Source of the DNA: Pseudolabrys sp. Root1462
GTDB taxonomy: Bacteria; Pseudomonadota; Alphaproteobacteria; Rhizobiales; Xanthobacteraceae
DNA length: 64,000 bases
Assembly: GCF_001426945.1 (NCBI RefSeq)
Contig: NZ_LMFS01000001.1
Location: 2,474,609 to 2,538,608, forward strand
Reading direction: 5' to 3'
In this document: positions 47,245 through 57,173 of the stretch, piece after piece
Numbering within the stretch: position 1 is the stretch's first letter
Layout: each line of letters begins with the position of its first letter
Notes under the pieces: generated by a model
The model's input: only the letters and a program-made list of their open reading frames with translations
Told to the model about the DNA's origin: nothing
The model's database searches: none
Position numbers and translations under genes: made by a program

Positions 47245-48023
47245 CAGATCACCGAGGCGCCGCCGTCGACGATGAGAATTTGGCCCGTGACATGCGCCGA
47301 CGCGTCCGATGCGAACAGCAACATGGCGCCCTTGAGATCCTCGTCACCGCCGAGCTGGCCGCGCGGCGTGCGCGCAATCAGATCCTGCTCAAAAGTACCG
47401 AGGACATTCTTGGTCATCTTGGACGGGAAATAACCCGGAGCAATGGCGTTGACGGTGATGCCGTAACCGCCCCACTCGGCCGCCAGCGCCCGCGTCATGT
47501 TGATGACGCCGCCTTTGGTCGTGTTGTAGGCGATGGTGCCCGGCATGCGCGGCGGATGACCTTTGAAACCTTCGATCGAGGCGATGTTGACGATGCGGCC
47601 GCGGCCGGCGGGGATCATGGCCTTCTTCGCGGCCGCTTGCGCCAGAAGGAACGGAGCCGTGAGATTGATCGCGACCACCTTGTCCCAGGCCTCGCGCGGA
47701 TGATCCTCGGCCGGAGAACCCCAGCTGGTGCCGGCATTGTTGACGAGAATGTCGAGACGGCCATGCTGCGCCAGGATCGCATCGATGACCGGCGCCGGCG
47801 CCTCCGGCTTGCCGAGATCGACCGCAATCGCCGAAGCCTTGACGCCCAGCTTCGTCAGATGCGCCACCGCAACGTCGAGTTCGTCCTGCTTGCGCGCCGT
47901 GAGCACGACGGCGGCGCCGAACTCGCCGAGCGCTTCCGCCATCTGCAATCCGAGCCCGCGCGATCCGCCGGTGACCAGCGCAACGCGGCCGGAAAGATCC
48001 AACAATCCCTTGAGTCCACTCAT
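47244..48023 (-). CDS. Short-chain dehydrogenase/reductase
   Basis: A 259-residue SDR. The NAD(P) motif is VTGGSRGLGLQMAEAL, the acidic/Asn motif LVNNAGTS, and the catalytic Ser-Tyr-Lys sites are in IVNIASIEGF and IAYNTTKGGV. The C-terminus has TGQILIVDGGASVI. It sits between the 3-hydroxyacyl-CoA dehydrogenase (4-bp overlap) and the acyl-CoA dehydrogenase, so it probably oxidises a hydroxy intermediate of the same route. Confidence 0.92.
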
Positions 48024-49348
48024 GCCGCACCTGTCGCTTTGTCGAGATCGGAAAAATTACGACCGCTCTGCGCCAGCTTCGCCAGCAGCGGCGCGGGCGC
48101 CCAGTTGTCGTCATGCGCAGCGTGCAACGTCACCACCGCGTCGTAGACGCGCTTGAGACCGACGCTGTCGGCCCAGGCCATCGGTCCGCCGCGAGCGGCC
48201 GGAAAGCCCATGCCGTAGACGTAGCAGAGGTCGATGTCGCTTGCGCGTTCGACGATGCCTTCGCCAAGCAGCCGCGCACCCTCATTGACCAGGGCGTAGA
48301 GGGTGCGGTCGAGAATCTCGTCGTCGCTGATTGTCCGCCGCGTTATGCCGAGATGCTTCGCTTCCTCGACAATCATCCGCTCGACCTCCGGGTCGGGCTC
48401 GGCCGAGCGCGGGCCGGACGGGTAGCGATACCAGCCGGCGCCGGATTTACTGCCAAGACGGCCACGTTCGTAAAGCAGGTCGGCGAGCCGCGAGTAGCGC
48501 ATATTGGCCGGCCAGTTTTTCAATTGCCGCTGACGAACGAACCAGGCGACATCCTGTCCCGCCATGTCGAGCATGGCGCAGGGCCCCATAGCGAGGCCGA
48601 AACCAGTGAGCACGCGATCGATATCCTGCGGCAGCGCGCCCTCCTCCATCAGGCAATCGACCTGGCGAAGATAAGGATAAAGCATGCGGTTGGCGCAGAA
48701 GCCGTCGCAGACACCCACGGTGACGCCGACTTTGCCAACGCGTTTGGCGAGCGCGATCGCCGTCGCCAGCACCGACGCGTCGGTCTTGATGCCACGCACG
48801 ATCTCGAGCAGGCGCATGACATGCGCCGGGCTGAAGAAGTGAAGGCCGATGACGTCCTGCGGCCGTTTGGTGACGGCGGCGATGGCGTCAACGTCGAGCG
48901 CGGAAGTGTTGGTGGCAAGGATGGCGCCCGGCCGGGCGAGGCGATCGAGACGCGTGAAAATGTCGGCCTTCACGTCCATGTCCTCGAATACGGCTTCGAT
49001 AATGAGATCGGCCTGGCCCAGCGCCGAGAGATCGGTAGCGCCGGCGATGCGATCCAGCCGAGCCGTCAATTCGGCTGCGGACAAAGTGCCCTTGGCCTGG
49101 GCGCGTTCATAGACTTCGCGTATCCGCGCGAGGCCTTTTGCCAGGGCGCCTTCGTCACGCTCGACCAGCGTCACGGCAAAGCCGGCGTTGGCGAACACCA
49201 TGGCGATGCCGCTGCCCATGGTGCCCGCGCCGATGACGCCGACATTCTCGACCGGGCGCATTGGCGCGGTCCCGTCGATACCGGCGACATGCGACGCCGC
49301 CTCTTCCGCGCGCTTCAAATAGGCCGCGGCATCCCACGTGGAAGCCAT
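48020..49348 (-). CDS. 3-hydroxyacyl-CoA dehydrogenase
   Basis: A 442-residue NAD-dependent enzyme of beta-oxidation. A Trp/Ala-rich ~30-residue start is followed by the Rossmann motif VGVIGAGTMGSGIAMVFANA. The catalytic region has GLHFFSPAHVMRLLEIVRG, with the conserved His. Two C-terminal 3HCDH domains follow (about residues 225-310 and 345-425; CDGFCANRMLYPYLR; DRTLYALVNEGARLL). There is no enoyl-CoA hydratase half as in FadB. Co-translated with the SDR. Confidence 0.94.
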   Translation of the reverse strand: MASTWDAAAYLKRAEEAASHVAGIDGTAPMRPVENVGVIGAGTMGSGIAMVFANAGFAVTLVERDEGALAKGLARIREVYERAQAKGTLSAAELTARLDRIAGATDLSALGQADLIIEAVFEDMDVKADIFTRLDRLARPGAILATNTSALDVDAIAAVTKRPQDVIGLHFFSPAHVMRLLEIVRGIKTDASVLATAIALAKRVGKVGVTVGVCDGFCANRMLYPYLRQVDCLMEEGALPQDIDRVLTGFGLAMGPCAMLDMAGQDVAWFVRQRQLKNWPANMRYSRLADLLYERGRLGSKSGAGWYRYPSGPRSAEPDPEVERMIVEEAKHLGITRRTISDDEILDRTLYALVNEGARLLGEGIVERASDIDLCYVYGMGFPAARGGPMAWADSVGLKRVYDAVVTLHAAHDDNWAPAPLLAKLAQSGRNFSDLDKATGAA

Positions 49349-49403
49349 CCGTCATTTCTCCCAAGTTCTGAATTCGTACTGACCCTGCGGCGGACGGTCG
49401 ACC

Positions 49404-50621
49404 TTACGTCCAGAGCTGGGCACTCTTGCCGAGCTCGATGCGCGCGATCTGGTCGATGTGGACTTCATCCGGCCCATCGGCGAGACGCAAGGTGCGGGCC
49501 AGCGACCACGCGGCGGCAAGGCCGAAGTCACCGCTGACGCCGCCGCCGCCGTGGACCTGAACGGCGCGGTCGAGCACGGCCTGCGCCATGCGGGGCGCCA
49601 CCACCTTGATCATCGCGATCTCGGCGCGCGCGGCCTTATTGCCGACGGTGTCCATCATGTGGGCCGCCTTTAGCGTCAGCAGCCGTGCCTGATCAATCTC
49701 CATGCGGCTCAGCGCCACGGCCTCACGCAGCATGCCGTGCGACGCCATCGGTTTGCCGAACATGTGCCGGCTGTTGGCGCGCGCGACCATCGACTCGAGT
49801 GCGCGCTCGGCCAGGCCGATCGCGCGCATGCAGTGGTGGATACGGCCGGGACCGAGGCGCCCTTGCGCGATCTCGAAACCGCGGCCCTCGCCGAGCAGCA
49901 TGTTCGACGCCGGCACGCGCACATTGTCGAAATTGACTTCCATATGTCCATGCGGCGCGTGGCCGTAACCGAACACGCTGAGCGGCCGCACCACGGTGAC
50001 GCCGGGCGTATCCAGAGGCACCAGGATCATCGACTGCTGACGATAGGTTTCGGCCGACGGATCGGACTTGCCCATGAAGATGAGGATCTTGCAGCGGCGG
50101 TCACCGGCGCCCGAGGTCCACCACTTGCGCCCATTCAGGATGTAATGATCGCCGTCACGCTTGATGCTCGACTGGATGTTGCGCGCATCGGAGGATGCGA
50201 CATCGGGCTCGGTCATGGCGAAGGCGGAACGGATTTCGCCGGCGAGCAGCGGCTCGAGCCACTGTTTCTTCTGCGCGTCCGTACCGTAGCGCACCAGCAC
50301 TTCCATGTTGCCGGTGTCCGGCGCCGAGCAGTTGAAGACTTCGGCGGCGATCAACGACCGCCCCATGATTTCGCACAGCGGCGCGTATTCGAGATTGGTG
50401 AGGCCGGCGCCGAGATCGCTTTCGGGCAGAAACAGATTCCACAGGCCGGCCTTGCGGGCCTCGGCCTTCAGCTCCTCCAGGATCGGCGGCGTCCCCCAAG
50501 GGTCGCTCAGCTGCGCGTGCTGCTCGTCGTAGACGCGCTCATTGGGATAGACGAACCGGTCCATGAAAGCCTCGCAGCGGGCGATCAAGTCCTTGGTTTT
50601 CTGGGAATATTCGAAGTCCAT
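49404..50621 (-). CDS. Acyl-CoA dehydrogenase, ACAD10/11-like
   Basis: A 405-residue FAD-dependent dehydrogenase, first gene of its operon. The segments [35 protein letters not shown] and [19 protein letters not shown] fit the ACAD10/11 branch. Members of this branch work with a kinase domain to turn 4-hydroxyacyl-CoA into 3-hydroxyacyl-CoA through a phosphorylated intermediate. The divergent gene at 50747 encodes such a kinase-like protein. An operator-like element lies between the two starts. The pair fusion seen in animals is split here. Confidence 0.93.
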   Translation of the reverse strand: MDFEYSQKTKDLIARCEAFMDRFVYPNERVYDEQHAQLSDPWGTPPILEELKAEARKAGLWNLFLPESDLGAGLTNLEYAPLCEIMGRSLIAAEVFNCSAPDTGNMEVLVRYGTDAQKKQWLEPLLAGEIRSAFAMTEPDVASSDARNIQSSIKRDGDHYILNGRKWWTSGAGDRRCKILIFMGKSDPSAETYRQQSMILVPLDTPGVTVVRPLSVFGYGHAPHGHMEVNFDNVRVPASNMLLGEGRGFEIAQGRLGPGRIHHCMRAIGLAERALESMVARANSRHMFGKPMASHGMLREAVALSRMEIDQARLLTLKAAHMMDTVGNKAARAEIAMIKVVAPRMAQAVLDRAVQVHGGGGVSGDFGLAAAWSLARTLRLADGPDEVHIDQIARIELGKSAQLWT

Positions 50622-50669
50622 TGGTCCCTCCGCCCCCTTGCTTTCTTAATAACCGGGAGTGTACATTTT

Positions 50670-50705
50670 CTGTCCGACAGTTCAACAGTCCATTCATCGG
50701 ACAAT
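50670..50705. promoter_or_regulatory. FadR-type operator region in the ACAD/kinase divergent promoter
   Basis: CTGTC-C-GACAG (50670-50680) is a perfect odd palindrome of the GntR/FadR type. A 23-bp element (CAACAGTCCATTCATCGGACAAT, split here as 50683-50691 CAACAGTCC and 50697-50705 TCGGACAAT) follows. The same element, 20 of 23 bases identical, occurs at 61989-62011 before the GntR gene. It lies 62 bp from the dehydrogenase start and 42 bp from the kinase start. Confidence 0.65.
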
Positions 50706-50746
50706 CGTGGGATCCGGGTTGCCCGGGGCCCGGGGGCCTGACGCGG

Positions 50747-51805
50747 ATGACATCCCAAGTTACCGAAATTCGCGCGGGCCACGAACTCGACAGCGGCAGG
50801 CTGGCGGCGTACCTCGGACGGCACCTCGACGGTTTTACCGGCCGCCTCGCCATCCGGCAGTTCAAGGGCGGCCAGTCCAACCCCACCTTCCTTATCGAAG
50901 CCGGTGACGGCCGGCGTTACGTGCTGCGCAAGAAGCCGCCAGGTCAACTGCTGCCGTCGGCGCACATGATCGAGCGCGAATACCGGGTCATGCATGCGCT
51001 CCAGAGCACGAATGTGCCCATTATCCGCACGCATCTGCTGTGCGAAGACGCTTCGATCATCGGCACGCCGTTCTATGTCATGGACTTTGCCGACGGCCGC
51101 GTGTTTCGCGATCCGTCGCTGCCCGACATGACTCCTGCCGAGCGGCGCGCGATCTACGCCGCGATGGGCGAGGTCATGGCGAAGCTGCACGCGGTGGACT
51201 GGCGCGCCGCCAGGCTGGAGAGCTTCGGCAAGCCGACGGGCTACGTCGCCCGGCAGATCGCGCTATGGACGCGGCAATACGAAGCCGCCAAGACACACCC
51301 CATCCCTGCTTTCGACGAATTGATCCACTGGCTGCCAGCCAACTTGCCGGCAGCCGAAGCCACCGCGATCGCGCACGGCGACTTCCGGCTCGAAAACCTG
51401 ATCTATCATCCCACCGAACCGCGCGTGCTCGGCGTCCTGGACTGGGAGTTGGCGACGCTCGGTCATCCGCTCGCCGATGTCGCCTACAACTGCATGATCT
51501 GGCATCTCGATCCCTCGACGCCCAATCTCGGCGGCCTCGCCGGCCGCGATCTCGCCGCGCTCGGTATTCCGACCGAAGCCGAATATCTCGCCGGTTATGC
51601 CAACGCCGCCGGGCTGCAAAGGATCGAGAACTACTCGTTCTTCCTGGCCTTCGCCTTCTTCCGTTTCGCATCGATCGCGCAAGGCGTTTATGCCCGCGCG
51701 CTCGCCGGCAATGCCAGCGCGCCGAACGCGCTACAGTCCGGGCTGCTCGCCGCGCCGCTCGCCGAGCTGGGCTGGAAGGCCGCGCAAGGCGAACTTGAAA
51801 GCTGA
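50747..51805 (+). CDS. APH-family kinase-like protein, ACAD10/11 partner
   Basis: A 352-residue phosphotransferase of the aminoglycoside phosphotransferase fold. It has the glycine-rich loop region FKGGQSNPTFLIEAGDGRRY, the Lys (VLRKKPPG), the catalytic loop HGDFRLENLIYHPTEPRV and the metal site LGVLDWELATLGHPLADVAY. In ACAD10/11 proteins and bacterial 4-hydroxyacid routes such kinases phosphorylate the 4-hydroxyl group of an acyl-CoA, not an antibiotic. I start it at ATG 50747; a longer frame adds 42 residues of low-complexity sequence that overlap the promoter. It ends before the terminator at 51824-51845. Confidence 0.9.
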   Translation: MTSQVTEIRAGHELDSGRLAAYLGRHLDGFTGRLAIRQFKGGQSNPTFLIEAGDGRRYVLRKKPPGQLLPSAHMIEREYRVMHALQSTNVPIIRTHLLCEDASIIGTPFYVMDFADGRVFRDPSLPDMTPAERRAIYAAMGEVMAKLHAVDWRAARLESFGKPTGYVARQIALWTRQYEAAKTHPIPAFDELIHWLPANLPAAEATAIAHGDFRLENLIYHPTEPRVLGVLDWELATLGHPLADVAYNCMIWHLDPSTPNLGGLAGRDLAALGIPTEAEYLAGYANAAGLQRIENYSFFLAFAFFRFASIAQGVYARALAGNASAPNALQSGLLAAPLAELGWKAAQGELES

Positions 51806-51823
51806 CCTTCGGTCATGAAGCAA

Positions 51824-51845
51824 CGGCCGGGGTTTCCCCCGGCCG
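51824..51845. terminator. Bidirectional terminator hairpin
   Basis: CGGCCGGGG-TTT-CCCC(C)GGCCG is a 9-bp GC stem between the convergent ends of the kinase gene (51805) and the binding-protein gene (51875). It is followed by CTTTGT on +. The stem is strong, the T-tract short. Confidence 0.7.
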
Positions 51846-51874
51846 CTTTGTATCGTCAGACGACAGCGCTCAGC

Positions 51875-53068
51875 CTAGTTGGTGGCCATCTTGCAGGTCA
51901 CCGCCGGAGCGACATCCTGGGCGCTGACGGTGGTCTTGATCACCGGACGCAGCTGGCCGTCGACCGCTTCCACCACACCGAAATAATTGGGCTTGAGCAG
52001 CTGGTGATCTTCCTTGCGGATGGTCAGCTTGCCCATGATGGTGTCGAAGGTGCGGCCCGACATCGCCTTGGCAACGTCTGCCGGCTTGACGCTCTTGGCG
52101 GCCGCGACCGACTGGAAGATGACCTGCATGCCGAGATAGGTTTCACCTTCGAAGTTGGTCGGCGGCACCTTGTACTTGGCGACCCAGGCCTTGACGAACG
52201 CCTTGTTCTCCGGCGTGTCGAGGGTCGACGAGTAATTGATGATGCCGTAGACGCCCTTGGCGGAGTCGCCCAGCGTCTTGACGGTACCGTCGGTGGTGAA
52301 GCTGACGCCCGCCACGGTGATGGCATCGGTCAGGCCGAACTGCTTCGACTGCTGGGCGAAGTTGATGGCATCACGGCCCGCCAGCACCACCCAGACGCCT
52401 TCGGCGCCGCTCTTCTTCACCTGCTCGATATAAGGCGCGAAGTCGTTGATGTTGGCCGGCGTGTAGTACTCGCCCACGAGGGTGCCGCCGGCGGCTTTTA
52501 CCGCCTCGCCGAACAGCTTGCCGGAGCCGCGGCCCCAGGCGATGTCGGCGGCGACGACGGCCCACTTCTTCTCCTTGCGCTGCGCGAGCCACGGCTTCAC
52601 CGTCGCCGCATCCATCGCCGACTGGGTGTTGACGCGGAACACGCCGGGCACGCAATTGGCGCCGGTGAGTTCGTCGGCCTTGTTGATGGTCGACACGTAG
52701 ATCGAACCCCAGCGCTCCATCAGCGGCGCGATGGCGAGACCCTCACCCGACGCGATGAGGCCGGTCAGGATCGGATAGCCTTCCGACACCAGCTTTTCCG
52801 CCTGACGGCGCGCCAGTTCCGGCTTGGCTTCGGTATCGTAGGACTTGATGTCGACCAGGTGCCCGTCGACGCCGCCCTTGGCGTTGGCCTCTTCGGTCGC
52901 GAAGCGCACGGCGCGCATCACTTCCTCGCCGAGCGTGGCATAGGTACCCGACTGATCGGTAGGCACGCCGATCTTCAACGGATCGGCCGCATGCGCGGAC
53001 CCGACCAGCGCGGCGCCGAACACGACCGCGCCCAACGTTGCAGAAAAAGCTGTCACTCCCCTTGGCAT
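51875..53068 (-). CDS. livK: Liv-type ABC substrate-binding protein, Sec-exported (system 2)
   Basis: A 397-residue periplasmic receptor. The N-terminal signal TAFSATLGAVVFGAALVGSA ends at AHAADPLK. The mature part has LKIGVPTDQSGTYATLGEEV and ANAKGGVDGHLVDIKSYDTE, the HAAT pattern. An AGGAGGA site precedes the ATG, and a small hairpin lies just upstream of that site. A 5-bp shifted ATG (53073) opens only a 6-codon frame. It follows LivF by 70 bp and ends the long catabolic operon. The ligand is probably the acid that the operon's CoA ligase activates. Confidence 0.93.
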   Translation of the reverse strand: MPRGVTAFSATLGAVVFGAALVGSAHAADPLKIGVPTDQSGTYATLGEEVMRAVRFATEEANAKGGVDGHLVDIKSYDTEAKPELARRQAEKLVSEGYPILTGLIASGEGLAIAPLMERWGSIYVSTINKADELTGANCVPGVFRVNTQSAMDAATVKPWLAQRKEKKWAVVAADIAWGRGSGKLFGEAVKAAGGTLVGEYYTPANINDFAPYIEQVKKSGAEGVWVVLAGRDAINFAQQSKQFGLTDAITVAGVSFTTDGTVKTLGDSAKGVYGIINYSSTLDTPENKAFVKAWVAKYKVPPTNFEGETYLGMQVIFQSVAAAKSVKPADVAKAMSGRTFDTIMGKLTIRKEDHQLLKPNYFGVVEAVDGQLRPVIKTTVSAQDVAPAVTCKMATN

Positions 53069-53085
53069 TTCATTCCTCCTCTTAA

Positions 53086-53100
53086 GCCGCCGGTGGCGGC
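53086..53100. other. Small hairpin just upstream of the livK ribosome-binding site
   Basis: GCCGCC-GGT-GGCGGC is a perfect 6-bp stem with a 3-nt loop, 5 nt before the AGGAGGA site of the binding-protein gene on the minus strand. It may mark an mRNA end-point that stabilises the livK message relative to the genes before it. Role inferred. Confidence 0.45.
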
Positions 53101-53138
53101 GCGTTGCGGATCGATCTCGCGTCGATCACGTTCGTCGT

Positions 53139-53833
<695 letters not shown>

Positions 53834-53834
<1 letters not shown>

Positions 53835-54541
53835 CACGCCTCCGTCCCGAGATAAGCGGCGATGACGGTCGGATCGACGCGGATTTCGGCGCAGGTGCCT
53901 TCGCTTAGCGTTCGGCCGAGATGCAGCACCGTGATGCGGTCGCAGATCGAGAACACCACCTGCATGTCGTGCTCGACCAAGAGCACCGTGACCTTCCAGC
54001 GGTTGGCGAGGTCGCGCAGGATCCGCGCCAAAGCGAGCGATTCCTCCATCGTCAGCCCCGCCGCCGGCTCGTCGAGCAGCAGCACCGTCGGCCGTCCGAC
54101 CAGCGCCAGCGCGAGATCGAGGCGGCGCTGGTCGCCATAGCTGATCTCCGCCGCCGGCACGTCGGCCATCTCGGTCAGACGCAATTCGTCCATCACCTCG
54201 GCGATATCGGCGCCGGGAACGGCCCACGACGCGACGCGTAACTGCTGCTCCACCGTGAGGTCGGGGAAGATGTTGGTGCGCTGGAACGAACGCGCCATGC
54301 CGCGGCGGCGCCGCTCCTGCGGCGTCAGCGCGCTGATGTCGTCGCCCTTGAGCAGCACCTTGCCGCCGCGGGTGACGGCGCGGCCGGACAGCACGTCGAT
54401 CAGCGTCGATTTGCCGGCGCCGTTCGGCCCGATCAGACCGCGAATTTCGCCCTGCTTGACCGCGATATCGACATTGTCGAGCGCGGCGAAGCCGCCGTAC
54501 CGGCGCGACAACTTGATGCCTTCGATAACATTGTCGGTCAT
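53834..54541 (-). CDS. livG: ABC transporter ATPase, LivG type (system 2)
   Basis: A 235-residue ATPase. Walker A is GPNGAGKSTLIDVLSG, the signature ISYGDQRRLDLALAL and Walker B TVLLLDEPAAGLT. The start ATG 54541 overlaps the LivM stop by 4 bp. It has the shortened length common for LivG proteins. Unlike system 1 it is separate from LivM and has an intact signature (SYGDQ). Confidence 0.94.
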
Positions 54542-55539
54542 CGCCGCGTCCCCCTGCGCCACAGCATGAGGGCGAGGCCGACGACGCCGCGCGGCATCGT
54601 CAACGTCACGATGACGAGAATGACGCCGACGATGGCGGGCCAGTATTCGGCGAACTGGCCGGCATAATCCTTGATGTAGAACAGCACCACGGCGCCGATG
54701 GCCGGGCCGATGATGAATTTGGCGCCGCCGATGATCGCCATGATCAGCGCGAAGCCCGACGTGCTCCAGTGGAACATCTGCGGGGCGATGTAACCGTTGT
54801 AGCTGGCCTGCAGAATGCCGGCGATGGCGGCGATGAAGGCGGCGATGGCATAGACCAGCGCTCGCGGCATCACTGTCGAATAGCCAAGGAAACGCGCGCG
54901 TTCCTCGTTGTCGCGAATGGCGGCCGCCACTTGCCCAATGCGGCTGCGCGCGAACAGCGCCAGGCCCAACAGCACGAGAACGAGAACGGTCCAGGCCAGC
55001 ACCAGCATGACGGCCGGGTCCTGCAGCTTGCGCGCCGAGAAGCCGAACATCTGCGCCGGCAGGTCGAACGACATGCCGTCGTCGCCCTTGGCCAATTCGC
55101 GCCAGCGGAACACCACTTCATAGAAGGCCTGACCGACCGCGAGCGTGAGCATCGCGTGGGCAACACCGGTGATCCGTGAGATGACAAGGCCGAGCAGAAA
55201 GGCGACGGCGGTCGGCAAGATGAGTGCGATCAGAACCGCGGCTTCCGGCGCAACCCACTGCCGGGCGATCAGCACACCCATCGCATAGCCACCGAGGCCG
55301 AAGAACGCCGCCTGGCCAAAACTGGTGCGACCGTTCTGCAAGATCAGGAAGCCGACGCTGGTGGCGAGCAAGGCATCGAACATCGCCTGCGCCAGCAATG
55401 ACATGGCGATCTTGGTCGGCACCAGCCAAGGCAGCGCCGCGCCAACGGCGAGCGCCAGCACGGCGACGGCGATCAATGCTGCATAACCCGCGGGCTTGCG
55501 CCGCGACGCCGGCAGGCCGCTGGCGGTGAGGCTCGTCAT
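54538..55539 (-). CDS. livM: ABC transporter permease, LivM type (system 2)
   Basis: A 333-residue permease with about nine hydrophobic segments. The motifs FLILQNGRTSFGQAAFFGLG and IAAIAGILQASYNGYIAPQM are typical of LivM. It begins with ATG 55539 (MTSLTASGLPASRRKPAGYA); upstream sequence in the same frame belongs to the antisense of LivH. It overlaps LivH by 4 bp. Confidence 0.93.
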   Translation of the reverse strand: MTSLTASGLPASRRKPAGYAALIAVAVLALAVGAALPWLVPTKIAMSLLAQAMFDALLATSVGFLILQNGRTSFGQAAFFGLGGYAMGVLIARQWVAPEAAVLIALILPTAVAFLLGLVISRITGVAHAMLTLAVGQAFYEVVFRWRELAKGDDGMSFDLPAQMFGFSARKLQDPAVMLVLAWTVLVLVLLGLALFARSRIGQVAAAIRDNEERARFLGYSTVMPRALVYAIAAFIAAIAGILQASYNGYIAPQMFHWSTSGFALIMAIIGGAKFIIGPAIGAVVLFYIKDYAGQFAEYWPAIVGVILVIVTLTMPRGVVGLALMLWRRGTRR

Positions 55540-56384
55540 GTGCGCGACCCCGCAAAGCCGGTCGGCCGCCAGATCAGAATGCCGACCATGAGCATGAACG
55601 GCAGCACGGTCGCCGCCCACGGCAGATAGACCGCGCCGAAATTGTGAATCTGTCCGATCAGCAGCGCCGCGACAAAGGCGCCGGCAAAGCTGCCGAGGCC
55701 GCCGATGACGACGACGATGAAGGAGTCGATCAGGATGTAATTGCCCATGGTCGGTGACAGCGACAGCAGCGGTCCGGCAACGACGCCCGAGAGACCCGCC
55801 AGCGCGGTGCCGAGCCCGACGACGATCAGGCTCAGCCGATCGACATTGATGCCCTGCATGCTGGTGACGCGCGCATCGGTCGAAGCGGCGCGGATGTAAA
55901 GCCCGGTCCGCGTGTAGCGCAGCCAGACGCTGAGCGAGACCGCGACGGCGACGCTCACGGCGATGACGAACAAGCGATAGACGGGAAACGGCGAACCGCC
56001 GATGTTGATGGTACCGGCGAGCAACGGCGGCACCGGATAGGTCAGGTAGGCCTTGCCCCAGACCTTGGTGACGACGGTCTCGAGGATCAGGAGAATGCCG
56101 AACGTCACCAGCACGGTGACGATATGGTCCTGCTTGCGCAGAGTGCTGAAGACCATGGCATCGAGCAGGCAGCCGACGATCGCCATCGCCACGACGGATA
56201 CAAGAAGCCCGCCCCACCAATAGCCCATCGCCGCGATGCTGAAGCCGAGATAGGCGCCCACCATGAACAGCGCGCCGTGGGCGAAGTTGACGACTTCACG
56301 CAGCCCGAAGATCAGCACCAGGCCGACCGCGAGCAAGTACAGCAGGCCGCCGTAGACGATACCGTTGAGAATCTGGATCAGCAT
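55536..56384 (-). CDS. livH: ABC transporter permease, LivH type (system 2)
   Basis: A 282-residue permease. It has LNGIVYGGLLYLLAVGLVLI at the start and the motif LREVVNFAHGALFMVGAYLG. The C-terminal loop has VVIGGLGSFAGAFVAALLIG. The gene starts 9 bp after the SDR stop and overlaps LivM by 4 bp, so transporter and enzymes are one transcription unit. Confidence 0.93.
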   Translation of the reverse strand: MLIQILNGIVYGGLLYLLAVGLVLIFGLREVVNFAHGALFMVGAYLGFSIAAMGYWWGGLLVSVVAMAIVGCLLDAMVFSTLRKQDHIVTVLVTFGILLILETVVTKVWGKAYLTYPVPPLLAGTINIGGSPFPVYRLFVIAVSVAVAVSLSVWLRYTRTGLYIRAASTDARVTSMQGINVDRLSLIVVGLGTALAGLSGVVAGPLLSLSPTMGNYILIDSFIVVVIGGLGSFAGAFVAALLIGQIHNFGAVYLPWAATVLPFMLMVGILIWRPTGFAGSRT

Positions 56385-56393
56385 CGTCGTCCC

Positions 56394-57173
56394 CTACCCG
56401 GCCGTATAGCCGCCATCGACGTAGATGGTCTGGCCGGTGACGTAGCCCGCCGCGGGCGACGCCAGAAAAACGAGAACGCCGACGACATCCTCGATCTCGC
56501 CGAGCCGGCCGACGGCCGAGCGCGCGCGGACCTTGTCGTAGAGTTGCGGCTGCGTGCGGATCAGTTCGCGGTTGAGATCGGTGACGATCACGGTGGCGCC
56601 GATGGTGTTGACGGTGATGCCGTGCGGGCCGAGCTCGAAAGCCATCGCCGCGCCGAAATTGGCGAGACCCGCCTTGGTGGCGCTGTAGGCGGTGCGGTTG
56701 GCCATGCCCCGGCCCGACAGGATCGAGCCCATGTTGATGATGCGGCCGCGCTTGCGCTCGATCATCGGCCTGGCGAAGGCGCGCGAGCAGAGGAAGGAGC
56801 CGGTGAGATTGACATCCATCACCCGGCGCCATTCGTCGAGCGTCGTGTCGGCCAGCGTCTTCGGTGAAGTGATGCCGGCATTGTTGAACAGGATGTCGGC
56901 GCTGCCGAGTTCGTTGACGATGCGGTCGCAGGCCTTGGCGACCATGGCCTCGTCGGTGACGTCGGCCTCGACGATCAGCGCGCGCCGGCCGGTCTGTTCG
57001 ACCGCGGCGGCGGTTTCCTTCAGCTTGGCGACGTTGCGGCCGATGAGCGCCAGATCGGCGCCCGCTTCCGCCAGCGCCACCGCGCCGCCATGGCCGATGC
57101 CGCCGCCGGCGCCGGTGACCACCGCGACCTGACCTTTCAGACTGAACAGCGCGCCGTGATTCATGCCGCTCAC
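56394..57173 (-). CDS. Short-chain dehydrogenase/reductase
   Basis: A 259-residue SDR with VVTGAGGGIGHGGAVALAEA (NAD(P) site), ILFNNAGITS, the catalytic Ser in INMGSILSGRG and Tyr/Lys in TAYSATKAGLAN. The end VTGQTIYVDGGYTAG is typical. Overlaps the upstream SDR by 4 bp. One of two adjacent SDRs in this operon; the substrate is probably a hydroxyacyl or cyclic alcohol intermediate. Confidence 0.93.
   Translation of the reverse strand: MSGMNHGALFSLKGQVAVVTGAGGGIGHGGAVALAEAGADLALIGRNVAKLKETAAAVEQTGRRALIVEADVTDEAMVAKACDRIVNELGSADILFNNAGITSPKTLADTTLDEWRRVMDVNLTGSFLCSRAFARPMIERKRGRIINMGSILSGRGMANRTAYSATKAGLANFGAAMAFELGPHGITVNTIGATVIVTDLNRELIRTQPQLYDKVRARSAVGRLGEIEDVVGVLVFLASPAAGYVTGQTIYVDGGYTAG

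Noticed and set aside
50747-51805. Aminoglycoside resistance gene
   Set aside because: The fold is that of aminoglycoside phosphotransferases, but the partner is an ACAD10/11-like dehydrogenase and the gene shares an operator with acyl-CoA genes. A metabolic kinase is far more likely.
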